Source: Euryodendron excelsum
Lineage: Eukaryota; Streptophyta; Magnoliopsida; Ericales; Pentaphylacaceae
Assembly (NCBI GenBank): GCA_033060915.1
Contig: CM065397.1
Location: 13,072,001-13,136,000, forward strand
Length of the DNA: 64,000 nt
Direction: 5' to 3'
Shown here piece by piece: positions 23,476-34,500 of this stretch. The position numbers and the translations under genes are program-made. Positions within the stretch are counted from its first letter, which is position 1, and each line of letters starts with the position of its first letter. The notes beneath the pieces were generated by a model. That model was not told where the DNA came from. It searched no databases and worked only from the letters and a program-made list of their open reading frames with translations.

Positions 23476-26029
23476 AAAAATGGTTTTGGAAGTTGGTTTA
23501 ATGCACTTTTGGAAAGAGTTTTGACAAACAAAACATGTTATGCAATGGACTTTGGTGGATAACCTCTTTGAAGATCATTTCCATGAAAATTTTATCTCTA
23601 GTCAAGAGTATGGCTTATATGGTTGGTGTTTGGAGACCATTTCAAGGAAGGTTTCTTCATGGCCATTATAACCATAATCTTGACAAGAGTGTAAGAGGTC
23701 CAAAAATCAATATAATGATGGCAACTTTCGGAGAATCATTTTTGATGAAAAGATAGATAGAATGCATTTTTGAAAATCACCTTTTGAGAAAGATTTTGAA
23801 AATCATTTTTCAAGGGAATTATTTCATCAATAGAGGGTTCATATGGCCAAACAAAAGGGAGACCACTCAAAAGAGGGTTCCATGAGGCCATTCCAACCAC
23901 TACACTTAAAAGAATGAAAATCTTGAAAATTAAAGAATTGGAAAGCAACCCTTATTAAAATGTTGTGATACCAAAATGAGAGTTAGGGGGTTAGTAGGAG
24001 GTCTTCTAAGGCATAATTTCTAAAATCCCATCCTACACTTCAAGGGGCCAACTCTTGAAATAATTTTTGAAAGAAATATAGAGCTTAGAAATGACATAAA
24101 AATAAGAGTAATGTAAGTATTGTTGAATATGGCTATAAGCATAAAATGAAGCCAAGTATGCAAAACATGATCAAAATAGTAATATGCAAGGGGTCATGAT
24201 CACACACAAGGCTTTTAGGCTACACCACATAAACAAGGGGCTCTTAGGCCATACCATCTCAAAGTAGGCTAGTGAGAGGTCCTCTTACACGGTGGCTCTC
24301 ACTTGCTTTCCTTTAGGCATGATCCAAGAGCCCTCTTGGTTCAAGCATGCAAGAATGGGGGGTTGTAGATGGGGGTTAAAATAGAGAATAGTCTAAGTAG
24401 GCCAGGAGGAAGAAGAAAAGAGTGGGGGAAGACACAAATGTAAAAATGATACCATCTTTTGCCTTCAACACACTTGTAATCTTCAAAGGATGCCTTGATG
24501 GGAACTTGAATGACTTCAAGAAGGCTTAGAGGGTTGGTAGGGAGTGTTTAGTGGTGTATAAGGCTAAGTAGGTGAAGTGTATGGCCTTTAGGGTGGTGGA
24601 ATCTAGCCTAAGTGTTGGAGAGGGAGAATATATATAAAGATTCGAGATTCTGGAGCAGTTTCAGCAGAGTTTCGCATCAATTTCGGAGATGGAATATGCA
24701 AAGGGGGAGGCCTCTATTTATGGGCAAAACTTTTTGACACTGGTGCATGTAGGACATGCTCATGTGTAAAATTTACACAGGCGCATGTGCTACATGCGCG
24801 GGTACTATTCCACTGGCAGAACACCACGTGACACCCATTGTACTGACTCAATCTTGACTGTTGATCGAAAGTTGGTCGATCTGATCAAAATTTGAGTGCC
24901 TATAACACACGCTCCATCATCGGGAAGGTTTTTCAAATTTTGTCTCGATAATTGAGTCAATTGGGAAGGTTTCGGGGGAATCGGTTGCACCCACGATGTT
25001 CTCCTAGGGTTTCTCGTGAACTTTCATATTTTCGAAAAGTTTGAATTGTGTTTGACAGTGCAGGATATCGTCTTGGGAAATGTGCATAAAAGGACAATTT
25101 TATGGGGCGTCTGTGATACGCTCCGTGGGTGTTCGAAAGTAGTTGTTTTCATATCGTATGATCAAGGCCTTTGAGAAGCGATCTTTTCAATCAGACCGTA
25201 TCGATGGAAAGTATTTTGAAAATACTTTCGGAAATTCCCAGATTTACACATTTCTCAAGCTATTTGACGGTGCACTTTGATTAGGGAATCGGAGAAAAAG
25301 TCAACCTTAGTGGAGCGTCTGCGAGACGCTCCAAGGGTTGTTGAAAGTTGTAGTTTTTGTACCGTACGATGGAGGGCTTTAGGAAACGATCTATCCGATC
25401 AAGCCGGATCAGTAGAAAGATTTATGAATGAGTGTTCGAGAATTCCTTGATTTACACATTTCTCAAGTCAGTTGACGGTGCGTTATAACCAGGGAATTGG
25501 GGGAAAAGACAATTTAGGCGGAACGTCTGCGAGACGCTCCAGGGGACTTTTATCGAGTCGTGAGCGTTTAATGTCATAGGGTCCTCCTTGGGTTAAACAA
25601 GGGTGTATGGTGAAACCCTTTGCTCGAAATCCCAGGACCAGTGCTGTCTCGGGGCATGTTTGGATTGCCAGGGGCAAAATGGTCATTTTGGGCCAAGATT
25701 GGTTGAAAATGGTCAGGAATGGTTTGGTGTGTTGTGTTAAGCGTGTAAGGTTGTTCAGGGATGGTTTTGGGAGAGTCTTTTACCGTTCGGCGAGGTTTGT
25801 GCAGTGTTGAAGTGTTTAGGGGCAAAACGGTCATTTTGATTGGAGTGGGTCGGAATAGGACCGAATTTGGACCAAATGGCGTGCGGGGGATGCCTAATGG
25901 TTTAACACCACTTTGGAAGGATGGACTTATCATTTTGAGGGATTTTGATTTTTCCCAAAACATGCCTGGAGGCCCAAGGGGCGGGTTTGGTCATTTTTCA
26001 CCGAGTCGGGCTAGCAGGCGCTGGTGTTG

Positions 26030-26375
26030 ACCTAGGTGTTGGTTCCCGAGACCGCCCGGTCACGAAAAACTACCTGTGCGGTGTTGGTCTCTAAGAACGC
26101 CCGATCTTAGAGAGCTACATAGGGGTGGTGTTGGTTCCTGAGAACGTCTGGTCTTAGAAAGCTACCTAGAAGGGTGGTGTTGGTCTCTGAGAACGCTCAG
26201 TCTCGGAGGACTACCAAATGACGGACATTCTACATTGGCAGGCTAGTAGGCGCCAGAAGTGAACCGTTTGGAATTTGATGAGATGTTGGTCTCCGAGATC
26301 GCCCGATCTCGGGAAGCTACCTGGTTGGCGTTGATTTCCGGGACCGCCCGATCCGGAAAGCTGCCTAGAACGATG
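26030..26375 (+). repeat. hairpin-unit array in solo LTR 2
   Basis: Same 48-bp design as in LTR 1 (stems around GAGACCGCCCGGTC, CTAAGAACGCCCGATCTTAG and CGAGATCGCCCGATCTCG). About six units, the last ones diverged. Confidence 0.8.
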
Positions 26376-26540
26376 GTGCTTATGGCTCCAGTAGGTCCTT
26401 GTGGGCCCAAGAAGTGACCAATTGGTTGGATTGGAAATTAAAAGGCTCATCTTGAACATGTATGTATTGTGGTGTTTGAAAACTGGACCCGGTTGAGCCG
26501 GAGATTGCCGAGCGGGCAAAAGTAGGGTGCTTACAAGTAT

Positions 26541-26982
26541 TTGATACCCTCTATGGAAAAAAATTTCTAATCAAATATGATATTTCTTCAATAATTTTGG
26601 CCTGTATTTTAAACTATAATATACATTTGTGGTACAAAATGAACACATCAAAATTAGTTACAAGTTTAGGGATAGGGCTGAGTTTTTACTTGGTGGTCCA
26701 AACAAATATTGCTGACAATAAATTTTGACAATGTTGTATGAACAAAATCATTGTGAGAAAAGAGCAAACCTTTGAAAAAATGAAATAAGTTTCTCTATAA
26801 AGGAATTTTGTATTGTAACTAGATAAATTGCATGTAAAAGTACATCTTAAATATAAAATGAATTAGAGACTATATTTAGAAACATGAAATTAAATGGTCA
26901 ACAACATGAGTGATTTTACTAAAGAAAAAATGTTTAAAAGAGTAAATGGTTAATTCCTTTGGCTTAAACTCTAGAGTCCAAT
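26541..26982. other. intergenic spacer
   Basis: AT-rich DNA; nothing recognised. Confidence 0.5.
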
Positions 26983-28079
26983 TAGACTATATTGTTTCGC
27001 TTTTAGTTGAATACTGTAAGGTTATGTAATTGGTTAAATTTTGTACCAAGTCTTATTTAATATAATTTGGAGTATTGGGATGTCTATCACAAGCATTTGG
27101 AATGATCTTCATTGCTATTTCATGCAAACTCGTGCTAAGAAGATGTTGTATGAAGCTTTAAAGAGTGTTACAAAACTTCGACAAGTCTTAATGGACTTCG
27201 AAATAAGTCGTGGGACGTGTTGGTGTGCATGAGAAGTGATACTAACCCTTGTAGGACCTCTCGTGGGATTGTCGTAGCACCTTGTGGAAAGAAACAGCGT
27301 GCAAACTCTTCTAGGAAACTTCGAGAGACACTTCACAAGATCTTGCAACACCTGGTGGGAAGAAATATTATGCAAATTCTTTCAGGAGATTTTGTGGGAC
27401 ACTTCGTAGGACCTCCCGGGAAGAAATAGTGAGGGTGCAACTTCAAGATGGACTTTGCGGGACACCTTGCGCCCGCGAGCTCCACTTATGTAAGAATTAG
27501 GGTTCCACACCTCGAATTTCTTAAAGCTCTATAAATACCAACACTTACCCTAAAGTTTTAGATCTGAGCTGTCACAAAGAGAAATACATTGAGGGAAGTT
27601 TCTCCCATCTTCTAAAATGCTTAGAAATTAGGTTCTTAGCAAGATCAACCTTCATCCTTGATTGGTTGATATCTTGAAGGAGTTCAAGACGGTGATGGAT
27701 TTGAGTTTAGTACTTTGAAGATTCTAGAAATGTTATAGAGTTTGACACTTAATCAAACATTGAAAAATTGTATCAAGATATATATATATATATGATCGTG
27801 GAATTCAATCAATACAAGAAGAGCACACTTGCAAGTACATGAATTTGGCACATATGAATTGGGAGTATTTAAGGTTGGACTGTATGTTGACACTTTTGTA
27901 TTGTTTCTTGATAGTGTTGGCTATACTAAGTCTCGTGATTTTTCTTCTCTTTGGATTTTCACGAAAAAATTGTGTTTGATTACTTTATGTATCTTGACAT
28001 ATTTTGTGATTGCATATGACCATAGTTCTAGCTATCCTAAGATTATCTTAATATCCGTTCTTTAGCACAGCATAGACTA
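26983..28079 (+). mobile_element. probable solo LTR or LTR-like insertion
   Basis: TAGACTA occurs at 26983-26989 and again at 28073-28079, bounding about 1.08 kb. Inside are a strong TATA-like CTCTATAAATACC near 27528, a GC-richer repeat upstream of it, and a T-rich 3' part ending CACAGCA, the layout of a copia-type LTR. The left end does not start with TG, so the boundaries are uncertain. No coding region is supported. Confidence 0.4.
27265..27465 (+). repeat. about three degenerate 70-bp tandem units
   Basis: Repeated motifs: GGGAAGAAAT/A followed by TGCAAACTTCT-like and GGGACACTTC-like blocks. They lie upstream of the TATA-like sequence at 27528 and may be an LTR enhancer-type array. Confidence 0.5.
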
Positions 28080-28596
28080 AGCCTAGGTTTTACCATTTGA
28101 TTTTTATTTTTTTGATGATGGGATCACCCATATATACATATTTACATATATTTGTTATATTTTAATTTTTCAGAAATTTTACATAAATTAAAGATAAGTC
28201 AGACAGCCATTGTTCATATTTATTTATTTTTGGTATTGGACATAACGTTTTCCATTGAAAAATGGCATAGTGCCACACGGCCACGGCCACGGCCAAAAGA
28301 AAAAAAGAAAGAAATTCAGGAAAGAGAAAAAAAGTAAAGAAAAAGAGAAATGCACCTAACGTTTAAAAAATAAACCCTAGATAAACCCTTTTTGAGCATC
28401 GGAAACGATTTTGAGCTCTGTGATTGAAAAATCTTGAAGTTTTTTTTCTCAATCTGAAATAATCTACAGATTCTTAACTACCAGCGTCAGACTTGAAAGC
28501 TTGTTCATTCCAAACTCTCTTTCTCTCTCTCTTAAAATTTATAACCCTTGAAACTGGAAGATAGTGATGGGAGGGGCTGGGGTTGAGAGAGAGAAG

Positions 28597-31500
28597 ATGG
28601 ACATAAATAGGTTGGATGGGCGTAAACCGAACCAGTTGAGACCACTCGCTTGTTGTCGCAACATCCTCAACCGTGCTCATGGATCTGCCAGTTGGTCTCA
28701 AGGTGTATATGTATAGTATATACTTATATATGTTCATCATACAATCATACTCGCAAAAACACACATTTCTCTTTAATTTTGTTCTTTTTAATTGCGTAGT
28801 TTTTTATTTTGACTTTCTTCGAATTTCAGTTTGTTTCTCAAATTTGTTATTTATTTATTTATTTTGGTTATTTGTATTATTTGTGGATTAGGTGAAACAA
28901 AAGTTCTTGCTGCAGTTTATGGGCCGAAAGCAGGAACCAAGAAGAATGAAAACCCTGAAAAGGCTTGCATCGAAGTCGTTTGGAAGCCCAAGACTGGGCA
29001 GATTGGTGAGATTTTTATTGAACTTTCTCTGCAAAATGAAATGCTACTTATCAAAATTACATGTCATGCGAATCGAGTTTATAGTTGCAATGCAATTTGT
29101 GCACCAATGACGCCGGAAAATGGAGAAGAGAGGAGGAAACAGAAGAGAACACTCGGGTAACAAGCTTGCCACCCAATTGGAAGTCCACCAAAAGGGATAA
29201 GAGCAAAGGGTAACAAGAAGAACTTCTTCTTCTTCAAAAGCCAAAGCCTAATTTCATTCAATACTCAAAACGTTATCTGATTACAGGGATAAGAGATACT
29301 AATATAGGCATGGAAATACCCTGCTGCCATAAGTGAAGTTCAAAGACATTTTTCAAGAAAGACAACACAAGTTTCAACCACTTGGTTGGAAAGAGAAGAC
29401 TTGACCAAAATTAGCACGATCTAATAAAAGGATTTAGAAACTAGAAAGACACTTAATAAGACTCCAAATACTGAGAAATAATGTTGTAAATTCCTAAGAT
29501 AATCAGCTGAAGCAAAACTAAAGGAATACCAAAAGTTGAAGAATTCACGGTTGAACAGTCAGCATTGACACACTTTGGTAGAATGGCCATAACTCCTTCC
29601 ACAGACCATGAAACGATGTACTATTTGATGCGTTGGAAACTAGACTCGTAGACCTTCCAACCATGTATGGCTTTACTATTTTAACTCTCCCAACTGATTC
29701 AGATTTTGCTGCAAAGTTGCCCCAAAACCTGTGACTGCAATTTTTTCTTTACTTTGAAAATTGAAGCTTATGAGTATGATCCCAATTTACAACCAATATA
29801 CAAGGAAGGGAGCTGAAAAACCACAGGCAAGATTCTTCATACTTTGAAGGGACGCTTCCGGCGTTAACCAAGGAGTTAAAGATGTGTGATCAAATTACAT
29901 CACGGAGTCACATATAGCTTAAAATTGCCCCTTTATGTAACCATTTAATATGGAAGTCACTACCCGTTGGTTATTTGGCACATGTTATTTGTTATTTAAA
30001 TTTGGAGAAAAAAAAAGAAGAAGCGTGATTGGAAGTTTGATGGACATAATATAAGTATTATTATTTTTTCATATCTTATTGGTGGTAAATACATCGCGGA
30101 TCAAGGCTGCTTAAGTTGAAATAATCGTTCTGTTTGATCTTTTTTTTAGCTTATTCAATTTTCTCCACTTTAAGTTATTGTATATCAATGGAAGCAAATG
30201 AAAACCAATTCTGAAATTTCACTTAATTTTTTGTGTACTTTTCCAAGAGATGTAGCTTATTTGATACTCATCCTTTTTATCGTTGGGCAAAATTCCTTTG
30301 CTGTCTAGGGAAACCAGAGAAGGAGTATGAGATGATACTGAAAAGGACTTTGCAAAGCATCTGTCTTTTGACTGTCAATCCAAATACCACAACCTCAGTT
30401 ATAGTTCAGGTGGGGCGGTTTGATTCATCTGGAAATATCATTTTGTCCGCAGTCTGATATGTGATAAAGAGTATCAATAAGTCACGTCATTGCCATTTAT
30501 GGATGTTTCTCTGTTCCATTTCCTTAGTAGTGCTTGCAACCTATGAAGTTCTGAGTTTCATTACTCCTAGTAGAATGTGAAACATGCCTTCTTGTAATCT
30601 ATTTACTTTTTAAATAGAACACTGCCACCCCTTCCTCTTCCTCGTGAATGAGGGTTGGGGCTATATCTTTCAAGTTGGCTAGCCACTAATATTCGTAAAG
30701 GAGTGAGGCATCTCAATTTGTTGTAACTTTTGTGAAGTATATATATGTGGTGAAAGAGATACAATGAAAGTGGCAAATAACTAAATTGTAATCCAAAATG
30801 ACAACTTTATGGCATTTCATAATAAAGCCAAGCAACTCCAATATGGCTGGAGGAAGATGATTTCTCTTTGTTAAGTTACAGCAAAATTTTGTGATTCTGG
30901 CAATTGATGAAACTGTAATCTCATGTTAGATCATCCCACGAACGACATATGATAGTACCTAAAGGCCCTTCTCCTTTGTTTCCTAAATTTGGTTATGGTT
31001 GCAAAATTTCCACTGAGGATGTCTTTCGGGATATCACTTTTTTGGTTTTTGTTATATGTAAATTGGGGGTATCAAATTTTGGTTAAACTTAAAGAGGGAA
31101 TAGTAAGTGAAAAGAATTTAGCTTCATTATTTCTCAAGCTTTTACTCCTAAGTGATGTCTGTTCTCCATAACATGTATGCCTGATAAGAAATCACTTCAT
31201 GATCCTTCTTTTAATGGAAAGCCCAGTTTTAATGCATTTTAGAGTAACTTCCCAAAAAGAAGTTCAATCTTGAGAGGAGCTTTGGTTCATTACTTAGGTT
31301 GTTGGGTAGAAAGCTATCTGACTTTGATGTGGAGGAGATGCAGAGGAAACAGAGATGTTGTTACAAATTCTTTATCCACATATGTTCCTGAATTTAAGTA
31401 TGAATTAGAGCCATAAAATTCTCCTATTTGATCCAAAAATGCTGAGAGATTTGTTGAAATGTGGCATGTGGATTATCAACCACAATGATTGGTAATCTAA

Positions 31501-34500
31501 CTACACAAAGAACTAGGAAAAAGAAAGCTTACCTTATTAGCATAAAATTTGGTTATAGTTGAGGCTTGGTACACTATATTGGCATGAGCTTTGGACAAAA
31601 GGAGGTTTGACATTTAAGTACAGCGGTGATTAGTTCTACAAGACAAGGCCAATGAAGCTGTTGGTTTGTTGGCCTTTGGCCTTGAAAAAATGGTAAAATT
31701 TGAAGTGTTTTCAGTGCATCATATTTTGCAACTATTTGGCTGAGGAGATGAGTGGAAGAAAGCTTTGTACTACTAGGAATGTGCCTTGAGAGGTCTCTAT
31801 AAGTTTCTGGATATGTTTCGATCAACTGCATGTAAATAACAACTCAGTGCCTCTTCAAACTCAAGATGATAGGCTTGGTCTAGTGGTATGATTCTCGCTT
31901 AGGGTGCGAGAGGTCCCGAGTTCAATTCTCGGAATGCCCCCTTAAAATAATAATTTTACGTTTCAAAAAAAAAAAAAAAATACTCAGGATGATAGGCTTT
32001 GCAATGTCATAAAATTTGCTTGTAGAATTCATTCTGGTGGGAATGATGGAGAAGTTCAGAGACAGCACATAAAAAATTGTAGAAGATATGTGATTTAAGT
32101 TTTTCTTTGTCATTCTGGGATTCCGATTGGCGATTGCTACATGTTTACATCTTCTATTTTCAGAATTTGTATTTTCATGTCTGGTTAGTGAGTCTCAGAC
32201 AGTTTCCTGTTCATTTTCTTTGGCACTGATGCTTGTTAGAAGGTGTGATTGCATTAATAGCCTCTTCCATTACAAGAATTGAGTTTTCATGCTTTCTTTG
32301 CAGGTTGTCAATGATGATGGTGCTGTATCCTTTGTGCTCACGCTGTTCCTTTTAGTACTGTAATTACTATTTGAACCTTCACCAAAACTTTTCTATTCTT
32401 AGCATTCTTGGTATGTACATTGTTCTTCAAAAACCTTGTCAGATCTACATCAAAAGGGCGTTGGATGTGTGATGTAAAATTTTGTGCAGCAGACAGTTAT
32501 CATAGAGCTTCAATTTTTTTTCTTTTCTTTTTCCTTTTGGTTAAATGGCTTGGGGATACAAAAAGGAGCTTGGCCTCCCCTGGCCCAAATGAAGTGGCAG
32601 GAGACGCTATAATCTAGGCATCTTGTGGTATCTTCAATAATAACCTTGATGAACTTCTGACATCCTTCTGTTTGTCTTCATGAATGGTGAAACATTGTTT
32701 GGATGTCCTTTGAGTTTGGAAATGAATTCATGTATTGTCTTTTATGCAGTATATTTTTTTGGTTTTATATTCCTCATACCATTGACATGAGTTAATTTAG
32801 ACTTGTGTCATAATAGAACTTGAAAACACCACACCTTGTTCGAGGTTTTTGGTGAACCTTCATTTGTGCATGACTTAATTACATTGTTGTCTGGCTCCCT
32901 TTTAAGGACGGATTAGTGCCTTTAAATGTTAACGATGTCAAAACAGCCTGATTTCATAATCATGGAATGTCCAATTTCCCTTTGCCACATAAAATATTGG
33001 ATGTGTCACTTCTTGATTGAACCTTGTCTAGCTTCTCCCATGCGCAATAAACGCAGCATGTGCTGCTCTTGTGGATGCTGGAATTCCTCTGAAGCATCTT
33101 GCAGGTAAACAAAGATTCATGGCTACACTTCCATTTTATTGCTTTTTGAATGTGCACTGATTTTTATTTGCTGTTTTCTGCAGTTGCAATATGTTGTTGT
33201 CTGGCAGAAAGTGGATACGTTATATTGGATCCCAACAAGCTAGAAGAGCAGGTTATAGTAAATAGTAATCTCCTGTTGAATTTCTAATTGCCCTTGGGTT
33301 GCGGATCAAGGATTAAAATTTGTTTCAGTGTGTAGTTTTGGTCAGCTTGGAATAGGAAATACTTCAGGAACTTTTTGGAAACATGAGGTAAACAGATAAA
33401 ATTTTTTTTGAGCATACATCCAAATGTTTAAAATCAAAACTAAAACTTTTTTAAAAGTATATATTAGCTAATAATTAAATAATGGAACATGTTTGAGGTC
33501 TACTCATTCATTCACACAAAGGGCACAAATTTACAATTCAGCAATAAAATGTCTATACGAACAGAAAATTATTAAATTAAGGTCAGACAAGTCAATTTTA
33601 TGAAACACAAGTATTTATGATTTTGAATCTTTCCAACGTTCTATCCAATAAGTTTTTAAAATATTTCTGTAATTATAACCACAAGGATAACAACACGAAC
33701 ACCAACACTATCAACAATAACTACTAATAAACAAATGTCAATGGGGTTCCAAGGTTAGACAGGTTCTTAACAAGATTAAATGATCCTTTCTATCAAGATT
33801 AAGAACAAGGTTCAAAAAAGGTTGATAAATATTAGAAGCTAATAAGCAAATGGTTTAATGGGTTTGGGTTAGGGATTGGAGTTTGTAGTTACAAGAGAAA
33901 CAATAAGAAAGGCTAAATTCTTAGTAATATAACCAAAAAAGAGAAAGGTAATTGTTATAAGTGTTAAAAAAGATAAGACTCGTGTAATCACAATGCATTA
34001 TAAAGTAAAAAAGGATTACAAGAGAGATAATGAGATAGATAGATAGTAAGTGAAGTAGTGAGTAAAGTTACATAGGTTAAGCTTCTATTTATAGAAGGAA
34101 AGAGGAGTCTAGTTCTCTATCCCAATCGATGTTGGATTAGAGAACTTCTAGTTCTCTAACATTCCTCCTCAAACTCAAGTAGGGAAAATAGAGAGCTACT
34201 TGAGTTTGGAGCAGATATGATGAAAACGTTAGAGGGACACTAGAGGTCGGTCAGAAGATGGCCAGAGGGACTCCAGATCAGGTCGGCTGGAGAATGGTCA
34301 GAGGGACGCCAGATCAGGTCACGCCAGAGGTTGGCCAGAAGATGGCCAAAGGAATGCCAGATCAGGTTGGCCAGAGGATGGGCAGAAAGGTGCTAGAGGA
34401 TGGCCAGAGGGACGCCGTAGGACGACTAGAAAGTCATCGGAAGTTGGCTAAAAAATCATTGGAAGGTGGTCGAAAAGTTGCTGAAAGTCGCCTAAAGACT

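Larger units (their letters stand above)
21675..26540 (+). mobile_element. solo LTR no. 2 (4856 bp), same family and orientation
   Basis: The LTR spans 21680-26535, again TGTCGCACCCC to GGGTGCTTACA, flanked by AGTAT at 21675-21679 and 26536-26540. This perfect 5-bp duplication differs from the one at LTR 1, so the two insertions were independent. It is about 480 bp longer than LTR 1. The main reasons are larger tandem arrays (22470-22655, 23160-23475) and a segment at about 24660-24960 that is absent from LTR 1. That segment contains GGCCTCTATTTATGGGC, a possible core promoter. The hairpin array lies at 26030-26375. No coding region is present; short open frames inside are not conserved between the two copies. 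Confidence 0.9.

Noticed and set aside
16637..26535. One LTR retrotransposon with two LTRs around a 0.66-kb interior
   Set aside because: Each LTR has its own, different, perfect 5-bp duplication, and the interior shows no PBS or PPT.
27041..28065. Short coding frames at 27041-27429 and 27829-28065
   Set aside because: They have no recognisable domain and fall in a probable LTR with tandem repeats and a TATA-like box.
31872..31941. Functional tRNA-Pro gene
   Set aside because: The 5' acceptor strand is missing and replaced by target DNA; the poly(A) tail and duplications show retroposition.
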